Positions 24,954-33,978 are shown, counted from the first letter of the stretch. The stretch: DNA of 64,000 nt from Orenia metallireducens (GCF_003001995.1 NZ_PVNB01000009.1:1-64000), one strand, 5' to 3'. A program made the numbers and translations. Notes: a model not told the origin generated them from the letters alone.

Positions 24954-25241
24954 ATGCCTAATAGTGATTTAAAAGCAATCAAGGTAGTTGTTAAGGGAAG
25001 GATTCAAGGGGTAGGTTATAGAGCTAACACTCATAAGAAAGCTACTCAGTTAGGTATTACTGGATACATACGCAGCGTTCAGGGTAGAGAAATAGAACTT
25101 GTTGCAGAAGGAAAGGAAGAGGCTTTAGAAGAATTGATAGAATTCTTAGAGGAAGGACCTTCTGGTGCGGAGATTGAAGCATGTGAAGTTGAATGGATAG
25201 AAGCAACCGATGAATTTATCAGGTTCTCTATTAAGTATTAA
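24954..25241 (+). CDS. Acylphosphatase-fold protein lacking the catalytic Asn
   Basis: A 95-residue protein that aligns along its whole length with acylphosphatases, which hydrolyse acyl phosphates. The phosphate loop GRIQGVGYR (residues 15-23) keeps catalytic R23. The catalytic Asn expected after GYIR is Ser at residue 41 (GYIRS). The rest of the fold (IELVAEGKEEALEELIEFLEEGP) is intact, and a normal ending FSIKY is present. Loss of Asn sharply lowers activity in studied enzymes, so this may be a weak enzyme or a binding protein. The ATG has a modest GGGGGAATT ahead of it. The next gene follows after 18 bases. Confidence 0.88.
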   Translation: MPNSDLKAIKVVVKGRIQGVGYRANTHKKATQLGITGYIRSVQGREIELVAEGKEEALEELIEFLEEGPSGAEIEACEVEWIEATDEFIRFSIKY

Positions 25242-25259
25242 GAGATAGAGGTGATAATA

Positions 25260-25571
25260 ATGGGGCTTTTTTCAAAGATAAAGAAGCTTTTTTTATTTAA
25301 TGATACTGGAACTAGTAAAGATTTAATTGATATACATGTAAGGTGTAACAAATGTGGAGAGCAGATTGATTCTTATTTCAGAAAAAATTATGATTTGCAG
25401 AGTAATTATGGAGCAGGAGACTGGGCTTACTTAATTGATAAAAATTTGGTCTGTCCAGGGTGCTATCAGAGTATTACTATGAGAGTAGAGTTTGATAAGC
25501 GGCTTAATAGTATTAATAGTGAATTAGCTGGTGGAGAATTTATTATTGATGAGGATAGTTCTCAAAATTAA
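25260..25571 (+). CDS. Small zinc-ribbon protein
   Basis: A 103-residue protein with two CxxC pairs (CNKC near residue 31 and CPGC near residue 66), which should bind one zinc ion. The N-terminus MGLFSKIKKLFLF could lie along a membrane. No family is firmly recognised. GTG 25251 is possible, but it lies within the GAGGTGAT ribosome binding site of ATG 25260, so ATG is chosen. It is probably in one transcript with the acylphosphatase gene. Confidence 0.7.
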   Translation: MGLFSKIKKLFLFNDTGTSKDLIDIHVRCNKCGEQIDSYFRKNYDLQSNYGAGDWAYLIDKNLVCPGCYQSITMRVEFDKRLNSINSELAGGEFIIDEDSSQN

Positions 25572-26034
25572 TATTGCTAAGCTTTAAATTTTCAATTATA
25601 TCGCAGAACAAGCCCTTATATCAGGGAGTTAGTGATTGGCTATTGCTGATAGGTAGTAGTTGATGAAGCTCTCTGATATAATGAATTTTTTGTACATAAT
25701 TTACTTAAAAATGGTTTATTCATAGTTGCTTTTGCTTTAAAAATTAGTATATGGGACTTACTAAATGAATAATATCTACTAAGCTGTTTTAATTTTAATA
25801 ACAGTGACAAGTAACAAGTTAAGGTCAAAAGATTAAAATATTATAAGTTTCAATTTAGGATAATTTTATATAAAACTTTGTACAATTTTTATTAATTTAA
25901 TAAAAGCATTAACTATCAAGAGGTTATATCTAGTTTAATAAGACTATCATAATAATGTATTATATCTTAAAAAATTATAAGGTTATCGAAATAAATTTTA
26001 ATCTTGTTGGAAAATGATTTTGGGAGGATACAAT
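25572..26034. other. Intergenic region with GTAAC-word repeat
   Basis: ATATCAGGGAG near 25619 and CTCTCTGATAT near 25670 are inverted. From 25800 come GTGACAAGTAACAAG words and then a 32-base stretch (25824-25855) identical to 19156-19187. No gene is seen. Confidence 0.6.
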
Positions 26035-26562
26035 ATGAATGTGGCTAATCTTTTAACACTCAGTCGAATTATACTACTGCCTTTTTTTATCATCTTCTTT
26101 TTCAGCAGCTATGAAAATAATTTTATGATTGCGGGAGTAATCTTTACAATCTCTGGATTGACAGATTTATTTGATGGCTATGTGGCTAGAAAGTATAATC
26201 AAGTCTCCCATTTAGGAAGGTTATTAGATCCTTTAGCAGATAAATTAACTATGATCTCTGTATTTATTGTTCTGGCGATTAATAATTCTATTCATATATG
26301 GGTTATATTAGTTATTTTAATTAGAGAAATTATTATATTAATTGGCTCATTTATAGTATATTTTAATAGTGATGATATCATCAGTCCAAGTAAGTTGGGT
26401 AAATCAGCTACTTTCTTATTGTATATAACGGCTGCTGCTTACATCTTAGATTTAGCTTTATTCAAGTTTGCTCTATTTATAGCCCTTCCCTTGACAATTA
26501 TATCTGGGGTCAGTTATTGTCGTGAAGCCTATAAATTCTTATTTAAAGGTAAGAAGGTCTAA
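26035..26562 (+). CDS. pgsA: CDP-diacylglycerol-glycerol-3-phosphate phosphatidyltransferase
   Basis: A 175-residue membrane enzyme that makes phosphatidylglycerol phosphate, the first step to phosphatidylglycerol and cardiolipin. The CDP-alcohol motif is complete: DLFDGYVARKYNQVSHLGRLLDPLADK spans it, with its three essential Asp, two Gly and Arg in order (near residues 50-76). The N-terminus MNVANLLTLSRIILLPFF and about five hydrophobic helices are typical. A frame opening at ATG 26014 is rejected because GGGAGG (26022-26027) lies inside it, 7 bases before ATG 26035. It is a single-gene unit. Confidence 0.93.
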   Translation: MNVANLLTLSRIILLPFFIIFFFSSYENNFMIAGVIFTISGLTDLFDGYVARKYNQVSHLGRLLDPLADKLTMISVFIVLAINNSIHIWVILVILIREIIILIGSFIVYFNSDDIISPSKLGKSATFLLYITAAAYILDLALFKFALFIALPLTIISGVSYCREAYKFLFKGKKV

Positions 26563-26672
26563 TTATTTAGTTTAGTACATAAGTCTTAATTTGAATGTTT
26601 TGAATCAAAGGAAATAATTATAATAGTTTTTTTATATTTTTCCCTTGATTCAACTTGTTATGATTTTTTAAT

Positions 26673-27111
26673 TTATTGGGCAAAGATATGATTGCCTATT
26701 TGGTTGACCACTGGTCTATTATAGATCCAAGGAGAGGTAGTTTTAAGAGGATTATAATAGAACAGAGCCCCATTGCTAGGATCAATCCCATTGATAGCTG
26801 AGAGGGCTGCTTTAGAGGCTTCAGCGTTGGGTTCTAATTGGAACTGACCATCGTTAATAGCAGTAAAAGCCAAAGGTTGATAGATGACTTCTGAAATGGT
26901 ATTGGGAAAATCCTTACTTTTAACCCTGTTAAGAACTACAGCTCCTACAGCAACCTTTCCAGCAAAGGGTTCTCCTCTAGCTTCAGCATGGATTATTTTG
27001 GCTAGTAGATAAATTTCATCTGGGCTTATAGAGTGTCTTATAGAATTTTGAGCTAAAACTGGACTAATAAAGATGACTAAAATTAAGGGGATAATAGATA
27101 CTGTTTTTCAT
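26673..27111 (-). pseudogene. SleB/CwlJ-type cell-wall hydrolase, frameshifted at the start
   Basis: Reading the minus strand from about 27100 gives a hydrophobic secretion signal ending VLAQNS. It is followed by a Hydrolase_2 domain: the Glu-containing IIHAEARGEPFAGKVAVGAV, LNRVKSKDFPNTISEVIYQ and a C-terminal part from AFTAINDGQF to NHIFAQ. Members cleave spore cortex peptidoglycan during germination. The reading frame has no usable start: ATG 27111 leads out of frame through an A5 run (27104-27108), and ATG 27116 meets TGA at codon 3. With A4 instead of A5 the ATG at 27111 would give an intact protein of 145 residues. GAGGTGAT lies at normal distance. This is a fresh frameshift or a sequencing error. 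Confidence 0.75.
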
Positions 27112-27313
27112 CTCATTGTTTATCACCTCGAATAGAGTTTTAGCTATATTTTATTATTAATTATTATAATATTTATGAAGGTAAAGTATACTAAGAATAA
27201 ATTAAATTAATAATTAAATTTACTTGTTATGACAAATTTCAGCTAGAATGAATCTCTATGATTTTAGAAACTTTCAAGTCCATCTACTAAACTCTTTGAA
27301 GGGAGAGTCTGAT

Positions 27314-27697
27314 ATGAATGAGTTACAATCTGCTTTAGAGCAGGAGGTCTATGCAGTAGTAGGTGCATCCAATAATAAAGACAAATATGGCTATAAGGTA
27401 TTTAAATTTTTAGAGAATCATAATATTAAAGTTTATCCAATTAACCCTAATGCTTCACAGATAGAAGGGACAAACTGTTATGGTAAGTTATCAGAACTAC
27501 CAGAAAAGATTGATGTGGTTGTTACAGTTGTACCACCTCAAATTAGCAAAAAGATAGCAGAAGAGGCTGGTGCTTTAGAAATAGAGTACCTTTGGATGCA
27601 ACCAGGTTCAGAATTTGAAAATGCAGAGCTATATTGTGAAAAATTAGGGTTAAAGTGTATTGTCAATGAATGTATTATGGTAGAGATGAGAGGTTAA
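27314..27697 (+). CDS. CoA-binding domain protein (YccU-like)
   Basis: A 127-residue cytoplasmic protein that is a single Rossmann-like CoA-binding domain. Signature segments are YAVVGASNNKDKYGYKVFKFL (residues 10-30), VYPINPNA, VVTVVPP and YLWMQPGSE near residue 93. The C-terminal C-I-V-N-E-C segment with conserved Cys is also typical. Its biochemical role is unsettled. The frame is open back to 27248, but AAGGGAGAG at 27299-27307 places the start at ATG 27314. It faces away from the damaged hydrolase gene. Confidence 0.88.
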   Translation: MNELQSALEQEVYAVVGASNNKDKYGYKVFKFLENHNIKVYPINPNASQIEGTNCYGKLSELPEKIDVVVTVVPPQISKKIAEEAGALEIEYLWMQPGSEFENAELYCEKLGLKCIVNECIMVEMRG

Positions 27698-27801
27698 AAA
27701 CTATCTTTCTAGCATCTGTTAGTCTATATTTGTTAAGTTTGCTTACTCATATTAAATTTTAAATACAGAATCAATCAAATATTTAAAGGGAGGTTTTTTT
27801 A

Positions 27802-28140
27802 ATGAAAACTAAGACTTGGCAGCCATTTAGTGAGATTAATACTTTACGCAATAAGATTAATTTATTTGCCGATGAAAGTAGAATTGAATATAGTAAAATG
27901 GCAGACCCTACAGTAGATATCTATGAAGAAGGAAAGAGTTTAATTGCTAGAATTAGCCTTGGAAATGTTGATATAGATACTGTCGAAATTTCAATAAGTG
28001 CAGAAAGTATAATTATTAATTCTACAGATAGAGATACTGTAATTAAAAGCCTTTCTTTGCCAGTTAAAGTTGATAATAATCAGGCTGACATTAGACTAGA
28101 GGAGGGAATGGCTAAGATATCCATTCCTATAGTTCAATGA
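27802..28140 (+). CDS. Hsp20-like alpha-crystallin domain protein
   Basis: A 112-residue protein with the beta-sandwich pattern of small heat-shock proteins. The opening PTVDIYEEGKSLIARISLG (residues 35-53), the middle strands VEISISAESIIINS and the closing SLPVKVD...EGMAKISIPI fit the family. The usual A-x-x-x-n-GvL motif near the C-terminus is reduced to EEGMAKISIPI, and the I-x-I tail is missing, so oligomer formation may be altered. The family holds unfolding proteins in solution without ATP. The ATG follows GGGAGG. Confidence 0.8.
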   Translation: MKTKTWQPFSEINTLRNKINLFADESRIEYSKMADPTVDIYEEGKSLIARISLGNVDIDTVEISISAESIIINSTDRDTVIKSLSLPVKVDNNQADIRLEEGMAKISIPIVQ

Positions 28141-28328
28141 TAAGTTTAAAATAGAATATTTAATCAATTTAGTCAAGTATACTCGTATGCTTGACTCTTT
28201 TTGTTAAATTTACTATAAATCGGTTCTTGGATAATTTTTTCACTTTCAAGGTATATAAAATGGCAGTAGATATAAAATAATTAAAAAACTGTGCCATCTT
28301 TTAAGTCAATGATATAGGAGGCAACTTA

Positions 28329-29153
28329 ATGGAAAATAACAACGACCAAGTAGATTTTGAGGAGATTGATTTAAGAGAATATATCGGAATAATATTAAAA
28401 AGAAGGAGTCTGATTATAGGACTGCTTATTTTGGCAATGCTAGTAGGGGTTATATTAAATTTATTGATAGAACTTGTTTATCAATCTGAGACCATAGTTA
28501 AATTAAGCAACTCAAGTGGAAAATATTCTAATATGAATTATGCTAAGCAGAAGATTAAGAATGTAAATTATATAAAAGAGATAACTAAGGAGCTTAATTT
28601 ATCATATAACTTAGACAAGCTTAATAAGCTTAGAGAGAATAATTTGGAAGTTGATAAGTTGGAAGATGATGTATTAGCTATATCCTTTAAGAGTAATGAC
28701 CCTCAAAAAGCAAAGCAGATACTTAGTGGTATAATAGATTTTTTTAAGCAAGAGAGCCTTAGAAATTTTGAAAGATTAAAAGAAGAGAAACTAGACTATT
28801 TAGAAGCTATTAATGAAGAAATTTCCAAGTTAGAAGAAGATTTAAAAGAGAGTAATAAAGCGGTTACAGAACTTAAAAATTTAGAGATGTCTGTAGGAGA
28901 TAAGGCTATTATCAGTAATAATCTAAAGGATAGATGGAGTAATATGCAGGAGATAAAGATATCTTTAATTAACAAAAAGCAAGAGGTTATTGCTCAAATT
29001 AATAATATGGAAGGTTTAGAGGTGATTAATGCACCTATCGTCTCTAAAAATCCAATCAGACCAAATAAATTATTAAATTTAGCAATCAGTATACTATTAG
29101 GATTACTTATAGGAACTTTTATGGCTTTCTTTTTAGAATTTTTAGAGAGATAA
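28329..29153 (+). CDS. Wzz-type polysaccharide chain-length protein
   Basis: A 274-residue membrane protein with the Wzz layout. A helix lies at residues 27-49 after the DLREYIGIILKRR entry, followed by an extracytoplasmic part with a long coiled-coil stretch (140-215, rich in E, K, L), and a second helix at 249-270 preceded by the proline-rich PIVSKNPIRPNK. Such proteins control chain length in exported polysaccharides. No polymerase, tyrosine kinase or glycosyltransferase lies beside it, so the polysaccharide is unknown. The ATG follows AGGAGG. Confidence 0.88.
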   Translation: MENNNDQVDFEEIDLREYIGIILKRRSLIIGLLILAMLVGVILNLLIELVYQSETIVKLSNSSGKYSNMNYAKQKIKNVNYIKEITKELNLSYNLDKLNKLRENNLEVDKLEDDVLAISFKSNDPQKAKQILSGIIDFFKQESLRNFERLKEEKLDYLEAINEEISKLEEDLKESNKAVTELKNLEMSVGDKAIISNNLKDRWSNMQEIKISLINKKQEVIAQINNMEGLEVINAPIVSKNPIRPNKLLNLAISILLGLLIGTFMAFFLEFLER

Positions 29154-29232
29154 TTTTAATTATAAAATCAATTATTGCTAGAAAATGAGATTAAATATAA
29201 ACAGTATAGTACTTAATAAAAGGAGAGTAATC

Positions 29233-31629
29233 ATGTCTTTTTTACCTAACATTCTTTATCAGAACTTGAAGAGATATTTTGGATATAATGATTTTAGACC
29301 TAGGCAGAAAGAGGTATTGAGATATTTATTTGCTGGTAATGATTTAGTAGCTATCTTACCAACAGGAAGTGGTAAATCTCTCTGTTATCAGCTGCCTGCA
29401 ACTTGCTTATCAGGTCTAGTGGTAGTCGTTTCTCCTCTGATCTCTTTAATGAAGGATCAGGTAGATAGTTTGAGATCTAGAGGTATTGGAGCAACTTATA
29501 TTAATAGCTCGCTAAATTGGTCTAAGCAGCAAAAGAGGTTAAAAGGGATTGTACAAGGGGCTTATAATATTATCTATATTGCCCCAGAACGCTTCGAATC
29601 TGATTTATTTTTAGAGAAGCTAAGCAAGGTTGAAGTTGCGTTATTTGCTGTTGATGAGGCCCATTGTATCTCGGAGTGGGGGCATGACTTTAGACCAAGT
29701 TATCTAAAGTTAGCAGAAGTAAGAAAGAAGTTAGGTAATCCTAGATTGATTGCTTTAACAGCTACTGCTACCCCTGAGGTTAGAGAGGATATCATTAAGG
29801 GGTTGGATTTGAAGGATTTTAAGCTATTGATCAAGGGTTTTGAGCGGAGAAACCTCTATTTGGAAGTAAAGATGGTAGAGAATGAACTTAGAAAAAAGGA
29901 AGAGCTCTTGCAGATATTGACTTATAATTCACTTCCTGCAATTGTCTATGTGGGAACTAGAAGTAGAGTTGAAGAGATAATAGCTTTTTTAGAAGATAAA
30001 TTTTCAGTAATAGGGTATCATGGAGGGATGAATCCCTATGAAAGAAGGAAAGCTCAAGATTCTTTTATGGCGGGAAACTATGATATCGTTATAGCCACAA
30101 ATGCTTTTGGGATGGGAGTTGATAAGTCGGATATCAGGTTAGTAGTCCATTATGAACTGCCTGGTACTTTAGAGGCTTACTATCAAGAGATTGGTAGGGC
30201 AGGTAGGGATGGCTTTGCTAGTAAGTGTATCCTTCTTTATCAACGGGAAGATAGTGATTTAAGGGAGTTTTTTATTGATAGTGACTATCCTCCAAAGGAT
30301 ATAGTAGAAGAGGTCTATTCTTTCTTGCTATCTAAAGACCAAGATGAAGTAGAGCTTGACTTGAATCAACTTTATCTTCAATTAAGAAGTTTACCTAGTA
30401 GATTAACCCTTGAAGCTTCCTTAAGATTATTAAGAAAAGAAGGTTATTTAAAGAGGATTTCTAGTAAGAGCCAGGAGGCAACTTATCAGATTTTGAAGCG
30501 GGTAGAGCCTAGAGAGCTAGAGATAGATTATCTCAAGCTAGAATCTCTTAAAGAGAATAAGTACCAAAAATTAGTTGAGTTAAAGGGATATATAGGTACA
30601 AAAGAGTGTCGCCACCAATATGTACTCAATTATTTTGGTGATGAAGAGCTCTTAAACTACTGTCCAGGCTGTGATAATTGTGATGAGCTTAATCAAACTA
30701 GAGTTATAACTAAGGAGTTAGGCGTTTTAGTGCAGAAAATCTTAAGTTGTGTGATTAAGCTTGGCGGTAGATTTGGAGTTACTACTGTAGCCAAGGTATT
30801 AATAGGCTCTAAATCTAAAAAACTATTAGGACGGGGCTTAGATAAGGTATCTACCTATGGAATCGTTGATAATTTTAGTTATGAAGAGATTATTAAGATA
30901 ACTGAAGAGCTAGTTGAGGCTAAATACCTTAAGAAGAATAAAGGAAGATACCCTACAGTTCAAATTACTAAAGCAGGTTATAAGATTCTACACCAACCCT
31001 ATAACTTAGATTGGAACTTAGTTAGAGAGGATCAAGAGATAAATAATCTAACTAATCAAGCTAGAATCAAGTTATTAAAAAGATTGAAGGATTTAAGAGC
31101 TACTCTTTCTAAAGAATTTAATCAAGCACCTTTTATTATTGCCCATGATAAGACTTTAGAGGAGTTAGTAAAGAGGATACCTAGCAATCGAGCAGAGATG
31201 TTAAAGGTTAAAGGTTTTGGGGAGGTTACTTATAGAAGGTATGGTGAGCCTTTCTTAAGAGTTATTAAAGAATTCTTAGAAGCTGAACCGAAGTTAGAGA
31301 GGATAGAGACTCCTATTTATTTAGATGGTACCTATGAGCAGACTTTTAATCTATATCAAGCTGGATTATCCTTAGAAGAGATTGCAGAAGAGAGAGGGTT
31401 AGCAGTTGGTACAGTTATAGATCATCTATCAAAATTAATAGAGTCGGGAGCAGAGATTGATATTAAAAGATTTATCTCTGCTATTCAGCTAGAAGAGATA
31501 AGAGCAGCTATTGCTAAAGTTGGGTATAGTTCTTTAAAGGTGGTTAAAGAAGCAGTTGATGAAGAGATTGACTATAATAAGATTAGGCTAGTGGTTGCTA
31601 GCTACAAGAAGGAGTTTATGAGCAATTAG
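29233..31629 (+). CDS. recQ: RecQ ATP-dependent DNA helicase
   Basis: A 798-residue helicase of the RecQ family, acting in recombination and fork repair. The superfamily 2 motor covers residues 15-340: LPTGSGKSLCYQLPA, VSPLISLMKDQV, DEAHCISEWGHDFRP, ALTATATP, ATNAFGMGVDK and QEIGRAGRDG. A zinc module follows with C-R-H-Q-Y and CPGCDNC near residues 455-485. Then come a winged-helix RQC domain (500-600), an HRDC domain (620-690) and a C-terminal helix-turn-helix-like tail (700-798, SLEEIAEERGLAVGTVIDHL). The frame is open back to 29185, but AAAAGGAGAG sits just before ATG 29233. Confidence 0.96.
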   Translation: MSFLPNILYQNLKRYFGYNDFRPRQKEVLRYLFAGNDLVAILPTGSGKSLCYQLPATCLSGLVVVVSPLISLMKDQVDSLRSRGIGATYINSSLNWSKQQKRLKGIVQGAYNIIYIAPERFESDLFLEKLSKVEVALFAVDEAHCISEWGHDFRPSYLKLAEVRKKLGNPRLIALTATATPEVREDIIKGLDLKDFKLLIKGFERRNLYLEVKMVENELRKKEELLQILTYNSLPAIVYVGTRSRVEEIIAFLEDKFSVIGYHGGMNPYERRKAQDSFMAGNYDIVIATNAFGMGVDKSDIRLVVHYELPGTLEAYYQEIGRAGRDGFASKCILLYQREDSDLREFFIDSDYPPKDIVEEVYSFLLSKDQDEVELDLNQLYLQLRSLPSRLTLEASLRLLRKEGYLKRISSKSQEATYQILKRVEPRELEIDYLKLESLKENKYQKLVELKGYIGTKECRHQYVLNYFGDEELLNYCPGCDNCDELNQTRVITKELGVLVQKILSCVIKLGGRFGVTTVAKVLIGSKSKKLLGRGLDKVSTYGIVDNFSYEEIIKITEELVEAKYLKKNKGRYPTVQITKAGYKILHQPYNLDWNLVREDQEINNLTNQARIKLLKRLKDLRATLSKEFNQAPFIIAHDKTLEELVKRIPSNRAEMLKVKGFGEVTYRRYGEPFLRVIKEFLEAEPKLERIETPIYLDGTYEQTFNLYQAGLSLEEIAEERGLAVGTVIDHLSKLIESGAEIDIKRFISAIQLEEIRAAIAKVGYSSLKVVKEAVDEEIDYNKIRLVVASYKKEFMSN

Positions 31630-31665
31630 ATTGTAATCCTTATAATTAAATTTAATTAAAGTAAT

Positions 31666-31696
31666 AAGCCAGTTACTCTTTGGAGTAGCTGGCTTT
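31666..31696 (+). terminator. Terminator after recQ
   Basis: AAGCCAGTTACTC pairs with GAGTAGCTGGCTT (one mismatch) around four bases, followed by T. Confidence 0.8.
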
Positions 31697-31839
31697 TGTG
31701 TATGATTAATAAGATATTTTAACAACCTCTAAAGCTAATCTAACTGGTCTCTCTTAGCAATTACCATTATTTAAGCTCATATTTCTCTTTGACCTAGAGT
31801 ATACATATACTAATCAAATAAGAGATATGGGTGATTACT

Positions 31840-32112
31840 ATGTTTTTTATAAAGGATAGGATTGTCCTGGGTATGTCGATGATTAGATTTATTTCAGGGA
31901 TGATTGAGTTTACAGCAGCACTATTGATGTTTAAATTCAATTCAAGGGAGACTGCCTTTCAAATCAACTCTTTTTTAGCGTTGGTAGGTCCTACAGTAAT
32001 GATTTTAGTTACTAGTTTAGGGCTAATAGGGCTAGCAGGTAAATTTTCCTTGTTACAGATGGGAGTTATTATTGTGGGAGTTACATTGATATTTATAGGA
32101 ATGAAATTGTAG
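31840..32112 (+). CDS. YqhV-like DUF2619 membrane protein
   Basis: A 90-residue membrane protein with three hydrophobic helices, matching the DUF2619 (B. subtilis YqhV) pattern: IRFISGMIEFTAALLMFKFN, then FLALVGPTVMILVTSLGLIGLA. In Bacillus such a gene lies by the spoIII operon and members are linked to sporulation, though no activity is known. GTG 31831 overlaps the GGGTGAT ribosome binding site, so ATG 31840 is chosen. It lies 50 bases before comA on the same strand and is probably co-transcribed. Confidence 0.85.
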   Translation: MFFIKDRIVLGMSMIRFISGMIEFTAALLMFKFNSRETAFQINSFLALVGPTVMILVTSLGLIGLAGKFSLLQMGVIIVGVTLIFIGMKL

Positions 32113-32162
32113 ATTATAGTTAAATAATTAACCAATAAAATAATGTGTAAAGGTGTGATAGA

Positions 32163-33002
32163 ATGGATAAAAATTTTAATAATGGGTGGAATTTAGATAT
32201 AGAGTTTCCCTTGGTTGGCAGAGAAGAAAAGCCAAGAAGAAATGGCTTGACCATGGTATTAGACAAAGGGTTAGGTCTATATGAGAGCGAGGATTTATTA
32301 GAGATTGCATCAGAATATATAGATTTTTTAAAATTGAGTTTTGGTACTTCGGCATTATATCCTAAGGATTTATTGAAGAAAAAGATAGAATTAGTTAAAG
32401 ATTATGGAGTTGAGATATATCCAGGAGGTACCTTTTTAGAGGTAGCAATTATCCAGAATAAATGGGAAGAGTACTTATATAAAGCTAAAGAGTTAGGTTT
32501 TAATGCAATTGAGGTATCTGATGGGACTATTGATTTGCCTTTTGATTTAAGGAGTAGCATTATTAAAAAAGCTAGAAAGCTTGAATTTACGGTCTTTGCT
32601 GAAATTGGAAAGAAGGATAAAGATGAAGAGTTTGAGGTCAGTCAGATGATTAAGCAATTAAAGATGGATATAGCTGATGGAGCTGATAAGGTGATCGTTG
32701 AAGCTAGAGAATCTGGTAAAGGGGTATCTATCTATAATGAAAGTGGAGAGGCTGATGAGTTTAAATTGCAGAGGTTATTATTAGATAGTCCCCATCCTAC
32801 TGATATTATTTGGGAAGCACCTTTAAAGAAGCAGCAGGTATACTTTATTAATGTCTTAGGGAATAATGTTAATCTGGGAAATATTGATACTCGTGATATC
32901 TTGGCTTTAGAGTCTCTGCGTACAGGTTTACGGGGAGATACCTTTAAGAAGACTTTAAATTTAGATAGCCCTGATAAAACGGTTATAGAGATTGATGTCT
33001 GA
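32163..33002 (+). CDS. comA: ComA, phosphosulfolactate synthase
   Basis: A 279-residue TIM-barrel enzyme that adds sulfite to phosphoenolpyruvate to form (2R)-phosphosulfolactate. Family segments are RRNGLTMVLDKGLGLYESED (near 25-44), FLKLSFGTSALYP (58-70), EIYPGGTFLEVA (84-95), IEVSDGTIDLP (112-122), FAEIGKKDK (139-147), and the C-terminal ESLRTGLRGDTF. In methanogens it begins coenzyme M synthesis; in spore-forming bacilli a relative leads to 3-sulfolactate stored in spores. With comB beside it and no coenzyme M genes in view, the spore role is more likely here. Confidence 0.93.
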   Translation: MDKNFNNGWNLDIEFPLVGREEKPRRNGLTMVLDKGLGLYESEDLLEIASEYIDFLKLSFGTSALYPKDLLKKKIELVKDYGVEIYPGGTFLEVAIIQNKWEEYLYKAKELGFNAIEVSDGTIDLPFDLRSSIIKKARKLEFTVFAEIGKKDKDEEFEVSQMIKQLKMDIADGADKVIVEARESGKGVSIYNESGEADEFKLQRLLLDSPHPTDIIWEAPLKKQQVYFINVLGNNVNLGNIDTRDILALESLRTGLRGDTFKKTLNLDSPDKTVIEIDV

Positions 33003-33235
33003 TAACTTTACTAGATTGACTTCTTGTGATAGTATAAAAGTTAATATAATATACAGAGAGATTGCGTAATTTGTTCTTTGGTGGTTTGGTAGTTAGGGGT
33101 TAGATCGTTAGGCGTAACCCCACCCACCAGACTACCTACCCAGCTCCTATGAGTTGGAAAAGATAACTCTACGTGTAAACCATACCGGAACTGTCGCATA
33201 TACTACTTAGTATAGGAAAAATGGAGGGTTAATCG
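33003..33235. repeat. Palindromic GGTAG-word element before comB
   Basis: The span 33059-33202 starts GAGATTGCG and ends AACTGTCGCATATAC. Between are GGTGGTTTGGTAGTTAGG, a GGGGTTA/TAACCCC hairpin and CCCACCCACCAGACTACC, which pairs with the first. It belongs to the same family as 41076-41180. GGAGGG at 33223-33228 serves comB. A regulatory leader cannot be ruled out. Confidence 0.6.
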
Positions 33236-33943
33236 ATGAAAATAGATGTGATATTCTCTGCAGATAGGATTAAAGAAGCTGATGTGAGGGGAAAAACAGC
33301 AGTAGTCATTGATACCTTACGGGCAACAAGTACTATTGTAACTTCTTTGGCTAATGGTGCTAAGGAGGTTATTCCAGTAGTTAGTATTGAAGAAGCTAAG
33401 AGATTGAAAAGAAGTTTAGGAGAAGAAACTCTAGTTGCTGGTGAGCGGGGAGGGGTTAAGATTGAAGAGTTTGATTTAGGTAACTCTCCAAGGGCGTATA
33501 GCCAAGAGGTAGTGCTGAATAAAACTGTTATCTTAACCACTACTAATGGGACCAAATGCTTTGCTAGATTAGAAGGTGCTCAAGAGGTATTGGTTCTTTC
33601 GTTGCTAAATTTAGAAGCTGTTAATGATTATCTACAGGAGAAAGAAGATATTGTATTCTGCTGTGCAGGAACTCATGGAGAGTTTGCTTTAGATGATTTT
33701 GCTACTGCTGGTAAGATCATTGTTAGGTTGTTTGCGAATAAAGAGGTTAAGTTAAGTGATAGAGCCTTGGTAGCTTATCAGTTATATTTGCAGAATAAAG
33801 AAAATTTCTTGAGTTTGATTAAAGGCTCTAAAAGTGGACAGAATTTAATTTCTTTGGGTAAAGAGGATGATATTGATTATATAGTAGAAGATCAGGAGTT
33901 TGAAGTAGTACCTACTTATTGTGAAGGAAAGATAAGAGTTTAA
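33236..33943 (+). CDS. comB: ComB, 2-phosphosulfolactate phosphatase
   Basis: A 235-residue Mg2+-dependent phosphatase that removes phosphate from phosphosulfolactate to give sulfolactate, the step after ComA. Family segments are AVVIDTLRATSTIVTSLANG (residues 21-40), LVAGERGG, FDLGNSP, VILTTTNGTKCF and the C-terminal CCAGTHGEFALDDFATAGK. Length is normal. The ATG follows GGAGGG. It shares strand with comA, separated by a palindromic element, so it may have its own promoter or be expressed by read-through. Confidence 0.94.
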   Translation: MKIDVIFSADRIKEADVRGKTAVVIDTLRATSTIVTSLANGAKEVIPVVSIEEAKRLKRSLGEETLVAGERGGVKIEEFDLGNSPRAYSQEVVLNKTVILTTTNGTKCFARLEGAQEVLVLSLLNLEAVNDYLQEKEDIVFCCAGTHGEFALDDFATAGKIIVRLFANKEVKLSDRALVAYQLYLQNKENFLSLIKGSKSGQNLISLGKEDDIDYIVEDQEFEVVPTYCEGKIRV

Positions 33944-33952
33944 TAGATTACT

Positions 33953-33978
33953 AAAAAGATGGCTTAAGCCATCTTTTT
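33953..33978. terminator. Terminator after comB
   Basis: AAAAAGATGGCTTAAGCCATCTTTTT is centred on a perfect palindrome with T-runs on both sides. Confidence 0.9.

Noticed and set aside
33059-33202. tRNA gene or known riboswitch before comB
   Set aside because: No cloverleaf with a T-arm GTTCRA pattern fits and the inner words match dispersed palindromic repeats; I recognise no riboswitch core.
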